Source of the DNA: Aliterella atlantica CENA595
GTDB lineage: Bacteria; Cyanobacteriota; Cyanobacteriia; Cyanobacteriales; Chroococcidiopsidaceae
Direction of reading: 5' to 3'
NCBI RefSeq assembly: GCF_000952155.1
Contig: NZ_JYON01000032.1
Span: 1 to 56,216, forward strand
DNA length: 56,216 nucleotides
The notes beneath the pieces are model-generated. The model saw only the letters and a list, made by a program, of their open reading frames with translations. It ran no database searches and was not told the origin of the DNA. Made by a program: the position numbers and the translations under genes. This document shows, one piece after another, positions 1-7,938 of the stretch (the stretch's first letter is position 1; each line of letters opens with the position of its first letter).

Positions 1-1
1 T

Positions 2-112
2 CGTTCTCCAGTCAACTGCTTTGTTAACATTCTTTGTGGATTGATTGCTTATTGCCATCAGCCCAAAAAGCCAGGTATTGCTACCATTCATAATTTGCTT
101 TATTCTGCTTAA
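2..112 (+). CDS. DDE transposase C-terminus (partial, runs off window start)
   Basis: An open frame enters from the left edge and ends at a TAA, giving 36 residues. It contains the stretch GLIAYCHQPKKP, which resembles the C-terminal tail of cyanobacterial DDE (IS982/IS4-like) transposases. Only the tail is visible, so catalytic residues and the left end of the element cannot be checked. A hairpin with a T-run follows directly. The family call rests on recollection of the tail motif, so it is moderate; the frame itself is clear. Confidence 0.5.
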   Translation, partial: RSPVNCFVNILCGLIAYCHQPKKPGIATIHNLLYSA

Positions 113-133
113 CCCGAACTGACGTTACATTTA

Positions 134-173
134 GCGACCTGTAAAACTAAGTTTCGCAGGTCGCTTATTTTTT
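134..173. terminator. Rho-independent terminator, probably bidirectional
   Basis: GCGACCTG at 134-141 pairs with CAGGTCGC at 157-164, and the loop can pair further (AAACT with AGTTT). A T-rich run follows at 165-173. It lies between the transposase tail and the oppositely oriented MHYT gene, so it may serve both strands. Confidence 0.7.
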
Positions 174-276
174 CTCATCAACAGCATAGTCGATAGGACT
201 GCGATGGTGAGAATGCTCGATTTGAGAAATATTTTTGAGTTGGTCAAGCCGCAAAGCGGCAATTCGTCATTAGCAC

Positions 277-1020
277 TTACCTGAGATATTTTCGAGCATC
301 AGCTTTAGCAGCAGCATCAGCAGCAATCAACAAAGTTCCACCAAGAATTGCAAATGTAAATATGGCAACCCAAAACGTCAGCGAAATAGAAGACATACCA
401 TCAGGAGCAATACTAGAGTTAGCCTCAAACTGTACTGCTGCCATACCAGTATAATGCAAAGCTAAAATTCCCGAACCCATTACTATTGCGCTGACCATCT
501 GTAGAGCTTTATTCATTTCCTGAGTTTGCCGACGAAATTTCAAAAAAAGCTCTAAAGCTACTGTTGATACTACAACAGCCAGCACGATAGAAGCCACAAA
601 AAACACTGGTTTATAGCGAATTGTTGCACTCATTTCCATAGCAGCCATACCGACGTAATGCATTACGCCAATACCAATACCCATAAAAGTGGCACTTGTG
701 AGCAAAGTAGAAACACCGACTTTAGGGCGGGTGACGAGCGAAAGTGCCAAGCCAGAGGCAAGAATAGCCGCTATCAGCGATATCACTGTAAGTAAGAAAT
801 TGTAGCTAACAGATACGGGTAGGGAAAAGGCTAGCATCGCCAGGAAGTGCATTGACCAAATACCTATTCCCATAGAGATTGCACCCCAGACCAACCACAT
901 TTTGCGCCCAATTGCTGGCGCTGTTGCCACTCGACCAGCAATATCAAGTGCTGTGTACGAAGCAAGCAGAGCAACTAAAGCTGAAACAATAACAAGATAG
1001 GGATTGTAAGTAGCTTGCAT
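277..1020 (-). CDS. Stand-alone MHYT-domain integral membrane sensor
   Basis: This 247-residue protein is almost entirely hydrophobic, with about seven membrane segments. It carries the repeated MHYT signature in three forms: SMHFLAM, VMHYVGM and LHYTGM. The family is proposed to bind a metal, perhaps copper, and through it sense O2, CO or NO. MHYT domains are usually fused to GGDEF, EAL or kinase output domains. Here the protein ends about 15 residues after the last membrane segment, so it has no output domain and must act through a partner or have another role. It is transcribed alone. A short GCCGC/GCGGC hairpin without a T-run lies just downstream (248-260). Confidence 0.85.
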   Translation of the reverse strand: MQATYNPYLVIVSALVALLASYTALDIAGRVATAPAIGRKMWLVWGAISMGIGIWSMHFLAMLAFSLPVSVSYNFLLTVISLIAAILASGLALSLVTRPKVGVSTLLTSATFMGIGIGVMHYVGMAAMEMSATIRYKPVFFVASIVLAVVVSTVALELFLKFRRQTQEMNKALQMVSAIVMGSGILALHYTGMAAVQFEANSSIAPDGMSSISLTFWVAIFTFAILGGTLLIAADAAAKADARKYLR

Positions 1021-1290
1021 ATCAATTAGTTAAGAAAAGACACCACAAAGTTAACCTTCCTCTGCTGTGTGTTAAAGCGAAATTTTACGGAAAGTTTCTC
1101 TACTCAAGCTCTAAGGATAAATTATTTCAGTAAATCTACAGTGGGAAAATAAACTGCTTTCTATTAATAGAAGACAAAGTATTTAATGTTATTAAATTAT
1201 CGACGATTGACCGTCCATTTTTAAACCTGGAACGCTTGAAAACATTAAACCTCTTGCAAAAGGCGATAACACAGGAAAACTTTTATGTAA
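1021..1290. other. AT-rich intergenic region
   Basis: This stretch is the 5' side of the MHYT gene. I see no RNA gene or strong hairpin in it. Around 1248-1312 a different reading frame (beginning LLQKAITQENFYVSKDRNF) could be a frameshifted N-terminal part of the neighbouring oxygenase pseudogene, but this is weak. Confidence 0.4.
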
Positions 1291-1674
1291 GCAAAGACCG
1301 TAATTTTACAATCTAGGTATGAGATTAAACCTTATCAAATATATAAAATAAAATTTGCTCAAATTAAAACTTGTTCAATGTTACTCTATCTCCCAGGGGA
1401 ATTTTATAAGCCTCATGTTGACAACTTATTCTTAGCTAGCCGCAGAGAAGAAGCGTCGCAAGGCGTACCGACCAGAGATATTAGTATTGTTGGCTATTTC
1501 AATGATGACTTTACGGGCGGATAAATATATTTCGATCGCCAAAATCTTAAAGTCAAACCTTAGCAATGTAGCGTTTTACTTTTTCAGTCTTATTATACGC
1601 ATCCCCATCAATCTTTACCAGTGATTGCAGGATGTAAATATGCTTTTACTAGCTGGTTCTTTCACGAGAATTAA
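1291..1674 (+). pseudogene. Decayed 2OG-Fe(II) oxygenase (prolyl-4-hydroxylase-like)
   Basis: One frame read through two stops (TAA 1522-1524, TAG 1561-1563) gives a recognisable double-stranded beta-helix oxygenase. The parts are YLPGEFYKPHVDN (iron-binding HxD motif), ISIVGYFNDDFTGG (usually followed by ELxx), VLLFQSYYTHPH, and GCKYAFTSWFFHEN before the final TAA. Between the HxD motif and the next strand there is an insert, ASRREEASQGVP, which looks like a small inserted repeat. There is no start codon with a ribosome site and the N-terminus is missing or frameshifted. The family assignment is from the motif order; the two in-frame stops are plain in the sequence. Confidence 0.7.
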
Positions 1675-1730
1675 TATTTATATGCAATAGCACGTTTTAG
1701 GATCGAGAAATGAAACTGTGCTGACATTAA

Positions 1731-2795
1731 ATGCTAAATCGTCGTCAATTTATCCAGATTACTGCTGCTTCTACCCTAACTTTACCGCTAAAGGTAACTA
1801 GAGCAAGCGATTACGCAGGGCGTAGCGCCAGAGGCGATCGCTCTATTCTCAAGCCACCTCGGTTAAAAGCTGGTGCTGTAGTGGGCATTATTAGCCCTGC
1901 AAGCGCTACATTCGTCCGCGAGGAGTTAAATATCGTTATCGATGCCGTACGCGGGTTAGGGCTTGTACCTAAGCTTGCGCCGCACGTAAGAAGTCGCTAC
2001 GGCTATTTAGCAGGAACAGATAGCGATCGCGCTGCAGACATTAACCAATTTTTTCAAGATCCACAAATAGCGGCGTTGTTGCCAATTCGCGGCGGTTGGG
2101 GATGCAGTCGGGTGTTGCCGTACTTAAATTATCAAACGATTCGTCAAAATCCCAAAATTATTATCGGTTTCAGCGATATAACATCACTAATTTTAGGTAT
2201 TAACGCTCAGACGCAATTAGTAACTTTTCACGGTCCTCATGGCTTCAGTTCGTGGCGCACAACTCAAAGCGATTATTTCCGCCGCGTCCTATTTAATGGC
2301 GAACGGGTAACTTATGTTAACAGCAAAGATGGCGACGATGCCGACCGTTTGATGCAGGTAAAAAATCGCATTCAAACTATTACACCAGGTAAAGCTAGAG
2401 GAAAATTAATCGGTGGTAATTTATCGGTGCTTTCAGGTATTGTTGGTTCTCCTTATCTACCTAACTTTGAAGGAGCAATTTTATTTTTAGAAGATACAGG
2501 CGAGAATATCTATCGCTTAGATCGATTGATGACTCATCTCAAAGTTGCAGGATTATTAGACAAGCTAGCAGGGTTTGTATTTGGGCAATGTCCAGGATGT
2601 ATGCCGGATGCTGATTATGGTTCTTTGACTTTAGAAGAAGTAGTTTGGGGACATATTCAGCCTTTAAAAATACCTGCTTTTTATGGCGCAGCGATCGGTC
2701 ACTTGGAAAATATAGTGACATTGCCTATCGGCTTAGAAGCTGAAATTGATGCCACAAAAGGCGCGATCGCCATGTTAGAGTCTGCCGTAGTTTAG
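1731..2795 (+). CDS. S66 family LD-carboxypeptidase (muramoyltetrapeptide carboxypeptidase)
   Basis: The enzyme removes the terminal D-alanine from the tetrapeptide stem of murein during cell-wall recycling. The 354 residues show the S66 layout: VGIISPAS near residue 51, the nucleophile Ser148 in GFSDIT, Glu254 in FLEDTGENIYRLDR, and His324 in GHLENIVTLPIG, forming the Ser-Glu-His triad. The N-terminus MLNRRQFIQITAAS has a twin-arginine-like motif and a short hydrophobic stretch, so the protein may be exported; cytoplasmic LdcA enzymes lack this. Residues 28-38 (AGRSARGDRS) are encoded by a GC-rich HIP1-containing segment that may be an inserted repeat. The gene ends a few bases from the oppositely oriented DUF1995 gene. 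Confidence 0.9.
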   Translation: MLNRRQFIQITAASTLTLPLKVTRASDYAGRSARGDRSILKPPRLKAGAVVGIISPASATFVREELNIVIDAVRGLGLVPKLAPHVRSRYGYLAGTDSDRAADINQFFQDPQIAALLPIRGGWGCSRVLPYLNYQTIRQNPKIIIGFSDITSLILGINAQTQLVTFHGPHGFSSWRTTQSDYFRRVLFNGERVTYVNSKDGDDADRLMQVKNRIQTITPGKARGKLIGGNLSVLSGIVGSPYLPNFEGAILFLEDTGENIYRLDRLMTHLKVAGLLDKLAGFVFGQCPGCMPDADYGSLTLEEVVWGHIQPLKIPAFYGAAIGHLENIVTLPIGLEAEIDATKGAIAMLESAVV

Positions 2796-3523
2796 CGGGT
2801 TAAAGTCCGCATAAATCTTTGCATACTAGCAAATATATTCTGCTTTTTGGGCTTGGGCGCATCAGTTGCCGTATTGTTTCCCCCTGCCAAAATTAAATCT
2901 AAGTCGTCGCCTACTGGTTTTTTCTCTAATTCAGTAACTAGCTGATAGCCTTCAGCAGTTTCGCGCCAAACTTGCCAAGGAGAAGGATAGCAGCGAAATA
3001 AAGTTGCTTCATCTAGGGGTTGTAAGTAGTAGCAAGACTCAATATTGTTGAGGAAGCGATCGCGCAATTGCCTACCAGCATAACCAATTCCGACAATCGA
3101 GACATCTTCTAAGCGAGGATTTAGCAATACTACCGGACGATGTTCGCCTGCGGCTTGACACAGCTTTTCTAGTTGCACTACTTCTTGGGCTGTGGGGGCA
3201 ATAAATAAAAAAGCTTCATCATCTGGCTGAATTTGGTCTTCTACCAGCAATCTTTTGGTACTAATATCTAATAGTTCAAATGGCACATCGCCCCAGTCTC
3301 GACGCGCTAAAGCCGCCGCACCCGCATCAGGGAAAAATACCTTATTAAATTGACTAGAAAAACTGTCACCATCTCTTAAAAACTGTTCGGCAACAGGCAT
3401 CGGGTTAAGTTCGATTAAGCGGATTTCTACTTGCAATCGCAACTTGCCGTCAGCAATAGCTGCTTGGGTAGCAGCGCGAGATTGGGCGATCGCATCGGTT
3501 AGGGATTGAGGAATTTCAGCCAT
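2792..3523 (-). CDS. DUF1995 family protein (LPA3-like)
   Basis: This 243-residue protein matches the DUF1995 family of cyanobacteria and chloroplasts. The family includes plant LPA3, linked to assembly of photosystem II. Visible family features are the N-terminal pattern PQSLTDAIAQSRAAT followed by LQVEIRLIELNP, and the central RPVVLLNPRLEDVSIVGIG. The last 35 residues are a basic tail. Its ATG overlaps the last 8 bases of the upstream cysteine desulfurase gene, so the two are very likely co-translated. The biochemical function is not known. The stop overlaps the end of the convergent S66 gene by four bases. Confidence 0.75.
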   Translation of the reverse strand: MAEIPQSLTDAIAQSRAATQAAIADGKLRLQVEIRLIELNPMPVAEQFLRDGDSFSSQFNKVFFPDAGAAALARRDWGDVPFELLDISTKRLLVEDQIQPDDEAFLFIAPTAQEVVQLEKLCQAAGEHRPVVLLNPRLEDVSIVGIGYAGRQLRDRFLNNIESCYYLQPLDEATLFRCYPSPWQVWRETAEGYQLVTELEKKPVGDDLDLILAGGNNTATDAPKPKKQNIFASMQRFMRTLTR

Positions 3524-4700
3524 GTAACAGATGAGGAGTAAAAAGTGAGTTGGATGTATGAGTTGGGATTAAGCGTTCTATTACTTGCTTGAGTACCATT
3601 GCCGTCCAATCTATATCGGCTTGGGTAGTTTCGCGCCCTAAAGTTAGGCGAATACCTGCTAACGCCGCTAAGTCAGAATATCCCATTGCTAAGAGTACAG
3701 GACTAGGGGAAAGTTTGCCACTATGACAGGCAGAACCCGCACTAATACCGATTCCTGCTAAATTTAGCTGGCGCACGATAGTTTTTCCGGTTATTTGTTT
3801 GCTATTTAGGTAAAAACTGACATGATGGGGCAAACGAGCAAGGCGATCGCCTGTAGAAATTAGATAAGGTAAATCGCTCATGTGGGCAAATAAGCGATCG
3901 CGTAAAGCAATTAATCTTGCTGTTTCTGCGGGCATTTCCTCGGCTGCTAATTGTGCTGCTGTGCCAAATCCGGCGATCGTGGGTACGGCTTGCGTTCCCG
4001 AACGTAATTTTATTTCTTGTCCGCCGCCACACAATAAAGGTACTAATTTAACTTCAGGACGAACGTACAGCGCACCTGCACCTTGAGGTCCGTAAATTTT
4101 GTGACTGGAAAGAGAAAGTAAATCTACAGGTAAGTTCTGCACGTCTATCGGCAAACGTCCCGCTACTTGTACGGCATCGGTATGAAATAAAGCCCCAGCA
4201 GAACGAGTTATATTGCCCAAAGTTTCAATCGGTTGAATTGTTCCGACTTCGCTTTGTCCGTAGATTATGGAGACAAGAACTGTATTCGATCGCAGTGCGG
4301 CTTGCAGGTCTAGCGGATTGACTCGCCCATTGCTATCTACAGGCAAATAGGTAACATCCCAACCCCATTGTTGCAGTAATTTGGCAGGTTCAGTAATGGC
4401 AGAATGCTCTACGCTAGAAATAATGATATGTTGGGGCGTAGTGTAACTACGAGCAACACCCATAATTGCTAAATTATCTGCTTCAGTACCACCAGAAGTA
4501 AAGATAATTGATTCTGGATCGGCTGCATTTAAAAAGGCTGCGACTTGCATCCTTGCTTGTTCTAACACAGTTGCCGCCCGTCCTCCCCATTCATGCAAGC
4601 TAGAGGGATTGCCCCAAGAAGAAGTGAAAACCGCTTGCATAGCAGCGATCGCTTCTGGGCGCGGCGGTGTTGTTGCACTGTAGTCGAGATAAATTTGCAT
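3516..4700 (-). CDS. Cysteine desulfurase, NifS/IscS class
   Basis: A PLP enzyme that takes sulfur from cysteine for iron-sulfur clusters and thio-modifications. At 394 residues it has the full family length. Visible motifs are YLDYSATTPP at the N-terminus, SGGTEADNLAI (69-79), the PLP lysine Lys201 in SSHKIYGP, and the catalytic Cys325 in the loop SAGSACHSG. That loop places it with the IscS/NifS class rather than SufS. It is the first gene of a two-gene unit with the overlapping DUF1995 gene. Whether it serves general cluster assembly or a specialised target cannot be told, because no scaffold gene is adjacent. Confidence 0.93.
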   Translation of the reverse strand: MQIYLDYSATTPPRPEAIAAMQAVFTSSWGNPSSLHEWGGRAATVLEQARMQVAAFLNAADPESIIFTSGGTEADNLAIMGVARSYTTPQHIIISSVEHSAITEPAKLLQQWGWDVTYLPVDSNGRVNPLDLQAALRSNTVLVSIIYGQSEVGTIQPIETLGNITRSAGALFHTDAVQVAGRLPIDVQNLPVDLLSLSSHKIYGPQGAGALYVRPEVKLVPLLCGGGQEIKLRSGTQAVPTIAGFGTAAQLAAEEMPAETARLIALRDRLFAHMSDLPYLISTGDRLARLPHHVSFYLNSKQITGKTIVRQLNLAGIGISAGSACHSGKLSPSPVLLAMGYSDLAALAGIRLTLGRETTQADIDWTAMVLKQVIERLIPTHTSNSLFTPHLLHG

Positions 4701-4841
4701 CAGATCCTAAACAGTTATCGGGGCTGCTTCTTTCACTTTAGAACGCTGTTGAGGAAATAGACATTTTTTTAGGAGATTTTATTGTGGCGATCGCAAGGCA
4801 AAAATTGGGAATTCTATATATAGTAGGCGATCGCTCTTTAT

Positions 4842-6452
4842 ATGCAGTTTGTTAAGCGCTATTTTTATGCTTCGATATCTATTTTTCTAGTTGCTTGTCA
4901 AGGATTACCTGCTTCACAGCATCCGCTGCCCTTACCTCAAGATCCTTTAATTCAAGTTTACTTCAATCATACTGAGTCCTCAAAATATCAAGCTCCACTT
5001 CGCCAGCAGCAAAGATTGGGAGACGACTTAGAACAAAAGATCGTTGATGCGATTTCTGCTGCCAAGTTTACTGTAGATGTAGCAGTGCAAGAATTACGTC
5101 TACCTAGAATTGCTCGCGCCTTGGTAGAAAAGCAGCAAGCTGGGGTAAAAGTTAGAGTAATTTTAGAAAATACTTATAATCGTCCTTGGAGCGAACTTAC
5201 TGCGACTGAGTTAGATAAATTAGCACCGCGCGATCGCTTAAGATATGCAGAATTAAGGCAACTAAGCGACTTAAATCGAGACGGCGAACTTAGTACCGAG
5301 GAAATTAGCCAAGGGGATGCAGTTCTAATTCTTCGTCAAGCCAAAGTGCCTTTAATTGACGATACAGCAGACGGTTCGGCTGGTAGCAATTTGATGCATC
5401 ATAAATTTGTTGTTGTTGATAATCGCACTTTAATCGTTACTTCAGCCAATTTTACTAGCTCAGATATTCACGGCGACATTACCAATCCCCAAAGTACGGG
5501 CAATGCTAATAACTTATTGCAAATTGATAGCCTTGAACTTGCAAGTTTATTTACTGATGAATTTAACTCGATGTGGGGCGATGGTGTAGGCAAATTACCT
5601 GATAGTAAATTTGGCATCCAAAAGCCTGTTCGCCCTGCTAGGCAACTACAAGTAGGTAATATAGCTGTTGACGTGCAATTTTCTCCTAATTCTGCGACTT
5701 TACCTTGGAGTCAAAGCACTAACGGCTTAATCGGTAAAACCTTAAATTCTTCTACTCAATCTGTAGATATGGCTTTGTTTGTATTTTCCGAACAGCGCCT
5801 TGCTAATATTTTGGCATCAGAGCATGATAGCGGCGTACAGATTCGCGCTTTAATCGATCCAGATTTTATCTATAGACCATATAGCGAGGCTTTAGACATG
5901 ATGGGAGTCAGCCTCGCTAATAAATGCAAGTATGAAGCAGATAACCGTCCCTGGCAAAATGCGATCGCCACTGTTGGCGTACCTTTATTAGTTAAAGGCG
6001 ATTTGCTACACCACAAGTTTGCTGTTGTAGATAAGCAAATTGCGATCGCAGGTTCTCACAATTGGTCGCAAGCAGCTAATCATAGCAATGACGAGGCGCT
6101 GTTAGTTATTCATAGTCCAATTGTTGCTGCTCATTACAAGCAAGAATTTGAGCGGCTGTATAGCAACGCTCAACTAGGCTTACCAGATAGCCTGCAACAG
6201 AAGATTGAGAAAGCACAAAAACAATGTCCTAGCATTCAAACTACTGTTAGCCCGCAACCAGCAGTACAAGTGAACCTCAATACCGCAACTGAAGCAGAAC
6301 TTGCGGCTTTACCAGGTGTAGGAGAAAAACTAGCGCAGCGGATAATTCAAGCGCGTCAGCAAAAACCCTTTACCTCATTGTCAGACTTGGATAGAGTTCC
6401 AGGAGTTGGTGATAAATTGTTGCAGAAAATTGGCGATCGCGTCACCTGGTAA
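4842..6452 (+). CDS. Lipoprotein with two phospholipase-D motifs, an EF-hand and a C-terminal ComEA-type HhH domain
   Basis: The 536-residue protein starts with a lipoprotein signal ending in LVAC (Cys19). Two HxK(x4)D active-site motifs follow: H186-K188-D193 in MHHKFVVVD and H390-K392-D397 in LHHKFAVVD, each followed by the family's SxNxS/T-type segment. Between residues 143 and 154 is a perfect EF-hand loop, DLNRDGELSTEE, inserted in the first PLD repeat. Residues 477-536 form a tandem helix-hairpin-helix like ComEA, which binds DNA without sequence preference. The likely role is a calcium-influenced, membrane-anchored nuclease or phosphodiesterase facing the periplasm or outside. It has its own upstream region and no operon partner. 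Confidence 0.88.
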   Translation: MQFVKRYFYASISIFLVACQGLPASQHPLPLPQDPLIQVYFNHTESSKYQAPLRQQQRLGDDLEQKIVDAISAAKFTVDVAVQELRLPRIARALVEKQQAGVKVRVILENTYNRPWSELTATELDKLAPRDRLRYAELRQLSDLNRDGELSTEEISQGDAVLILRQAKVPLIDDTADGSAGSNLMHHKFVVVDNRTLIVTSANFTSSDIHGDITNPQSTGNANNLLQIDSLELASLFTDEFNSMWGDGVGKLPDSKFGIQKPVRPARQLQVGNIAVDVQFSPNSATLPWSQSTNGLIGKTLNSSTQSVDMALFVFSEQRLANILASEHDSGVQIRALIDPDFIYRPYSEALDMMGVSLANKCKYEADNRPWQNAIATVGVPLLVKGDLLHHKFAVVDKQIAIAGSHNWSQAANHSNDEALLVIHSPIVAAHYKQEFERLYSNAQLGLPDSLQQKIEKAQKQCPSIQTTVSPQPAVQVNLNTATEAELAALPGVGEKLAQRIIQARQQKPFTSLSDLDRVPGVGDKLLQKIGDRVTW

Positions 6453-6457
6453 TAACT

Positions 6458-6510
6458 TAGTGCGATCGCTAATCTTGTGGGTGCGTTGCATGACAACGCA
6501 CCCTACTATA
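6458..6510 (+). repeat. Dispersed hairpin repeat, copy A
   Basis: Begins with TAGTGCGATCGCTAATCTTG and ends in a hairpin, GGGTGCGTTG-catga-CAACGCACCC. The same left half recurs at 6798, 7674 and 38439 in this window. Confidence 0.8.
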
Positions 6511-6522
6511 GCTGCTCTTATA

Positions 6523-6732
6523 TCAAGGTATAAACGCATCATCTACACTTAGTGCTTCACAAATATCTTTAAGCAATACTTGCTTAAGGATAACTTCTAC
6601 CTCACCAGAAGGTTTCCATTTTTTTAGAAGAGAGTAAAAGAGTGCTAAATCTTCTGCCTGCATCGCAACTGTAATCCTAGCACCTCTTTGCTCACTTGCT
6701 GAAGTAAAAGACAGTCTTTCTATCCTATTCAT
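6523..6732 (-). CDS. Small hypothetical protein (69 aa)
   Basis: I do not recognise this protein. It is predicted to be soluble, with a beta-rich first half (RLSFTSAS, ARITVAMQ) and a helical second half. It lies between repeat copies A and B and directly upstream of a divergent toxin-antitoxin pair, so it could be a leftover antitoxin-like or immunity-like gene. The start (ATG at 6732) has no strong ribosome site. The open frame may also be chance; the codon use looks ordinary. Confidence 0.4.
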   Translation of the reverse strand: MNRIERLSFTSASEQRGARITVAMQAEDLALFYSLLKKWKPSGEVEVILKQVLLKDICEALSVDDAFIP

Positions 6733-6797
6733 AAATAAAAAATATCTTTTCTAACGAACAATTGTAAGTCTAGATTTAAAATAGCTTTTGATTAGAG

Positions 6798-6830
6798 TAG
6801 TGCGATTGCTAATCTTGTGAGTGCATTTCT
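6798..6830 (+). repeat. Dispersed repeat, copy B (left half only)
   Basis: TAGTGCGATTGCTAATCTTG with diverged sequence after it; the hairpin half is lost. It is a direct repeat of the element at 7674-7723, and the two flank the toxin-antitoxin pair. Confidence 0.7.
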
Positions 6831-6892
6831 ATAGATGGTGGCAAAATGTCACCATAATATTAAAATTGATATATAGCAAACAGGAGGTAGAT

Positions 6893-7192
6893 ATGGTTGA
6901 TAGCGTCAAAAAAGAGACGCGAATTACAGCTAGAGTTACGCCGCGCGTGCAAGCTACTCTACAAGAGGCAGCAGAGTTATCAGGAGCGACTATAAATCAA
7001 TTTATAGTACAGGCAGCGCTTAAGGAAGCTCATAGAGTTTTAGAAGCAGAGAGGATAATTACCTTATCAGCAAGGGATGCTGAGACAGTTTTTAATTTGA
7101 TAGAAAATCCCCCAGCACCCAACGAACTCCTAAAAGCAGCAGCTTTGAAACACAAACAATACTTTAGTGAGAGTAATTCAACTACTAGATAA
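6893..7192 (+). CDS. DUF1778 (TacA-type) antitoxin
   Basis: A 99-residue ribbon-helix-helix protein, beginning MVDSVKKETRITARVTPRVQ. The pattern of an N-terminal RHH (residues 9-50) and a helical acidic tail is that of DUF1778 antitoxins, which bind their promoter and neutralise a GNAT toxin. I chose the ATG at 6893 because AGGAGG lies 5 bases upstream (6882-6887). The longer frame from GTG 6821 begins inside repeat copy B and is unlikely to be translated. Its last 26 bases overlap the toxin gene, as usual for these pairs. Autoregulation by the pair is expected from the family. Confidence 0.88.
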   Translation: MVDSVKKETRITARVTPRVQATLQEAAELSGATINQFIVQAALKEAHRVLEAERIITLSARDAETVFNLIENPPAPNELLKAAALKHKQYFSESNSTTR

Positions 7193-7670
7193 ACTGCACG
7201 ACAGGGATAGCTTTGACTGTGGTAATGAAGCGTTAAATCAATTCTTCAAGCAGACAGCGCGACAGCATATTCAAAAAGGGCTTTCTCGTACATTTGTGCT
7301 TGTAGATACAGAGCAATCAGAAAATGTCTTAGCATTTTTTAGTTTATCATTATGCGAAGTTCGCACTGAGAAGTTACCACCAAAATTTGCTAAAAAATAT
7401 CCATCTCTCATTTCTGGGGTAAAACTAGCAAGATTGGCTGTAGCCAAATCAATGCAACGGCAAGGAATAGGATCGATATTGATGATTGAAGCGATGCAAC
7501 GTGCTGTAGTAGTTGCAAATAATGCAGGAATTGTTGGGTTGTTTGTTGATGCCAAAGATAATGCAGCTAAAGCGTATTACGAGCGCTATGGTTTTATTAG
7601 CTTGAAAGATACGCCTCTAGAAATGTTTTTACCTTTGCAGACTATCGCCCAGATTATAGAACCAAGTTGA
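7167..7670 (+). CDS. GNAT toxin, TacT family
   Basis: A 167-residue acetyltransferase of the kind paired with DUF1778 antitoxins. Family members acetylate the amino group of charged tRNAs and stop translation. Visible features are FDCGNEALNQFF near residue 17, the acetyl-CoA loop RLAVAKSMQRQGIGS, and AKAYYERYGF with the conserved tyrosine near the C-terminus. The start is a GTG inside the end of the antitoxin gene with no ribosome site of its own, so translation is probably coupled. No frameshift or missing motif is seen, so the toxin looks intact. tRNA specificity cannot be read from sequence. Confidence 0.87.
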   Translation: MRVIQLLDKLHDRDSFDCGNEALNQFFKQTARQHIQKGLSRTFVLVDTEQSENVLAFFSLSLCEVRTEKLPPKFAKKYPSLISGVKLARLAVAKSMQRQGIGSILMIEAMQRAVVVANNAGIVGLFVDAKDNAAKAYYERYGFISLKDTPLEMFLPLQTIAQIIEPS

Positions 7671-7673
7671 AAA

Positions 7674-7723
7674 TAGTGCGCTTGCTAATCTTGTGGGTGC
7701 GTTATCCGCAACGCACGCTACGA
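7674..7723 (+). repeat. Dispersed hairpin repeat, copy C
   Basis: TAGTGCGCTTGCTAATCTTG followed by GTGCGTT-atccgc-AACGCAC. It starts 3 bases after the toxin stop codon and is in the same orientation as copies A and B. Confidence 0.75.
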
Positions 7724-7800
7724 CTAAATAACGTTCTTAGCGTTCCTATTTATTGGATTATGGGTAATTTTGTCTTTTTTGCACAATCGATTTTTACTTG

Positions 7801-7831
7801 AACGCAGATGCACGCAGATAAACGCAGATGA
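7801..7831 (+). repeat. ACGCAGATG short tandem repeat
   Basis: Three imperfect copies of ACGCAGATG-type units upstream of ndbB. A near-identical block follows ndbB at 9144-9177, and others lie at 42151-42189 (opposite orientation) and 43870-43890. Confidence 0.7.
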
Positions 7832-7938
7832 AGATCCACGATTGTTGCAATGGTGAGCATAAAATTAGCGGGCGCGATCGCTCGTCAATGAAATGCCTTG
7901 CTATCCTGAAAGAAGATACCCAGCACTTGCTTAGACCT

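Noticed and set aside
248..260. GCCGC-aaa-GCGGC hairpin as terminator of the MHYT gene
   Set aside because: No T-run follows on the minus strand, and a better terminator lies at 134-173.
6821..6892. Longer start (GTG) for the DUF1778 antitoxin
   Set aside because: It lies in repeat copy B, while AGGAGG directly precedes the ATG at 6893.
7828..7938. Longer start for ndbB
   Set aside because: The extension begins in an ACGCAGATG repeat and resembles no known N-terminus; the family starts a few residues before the FAD motif.
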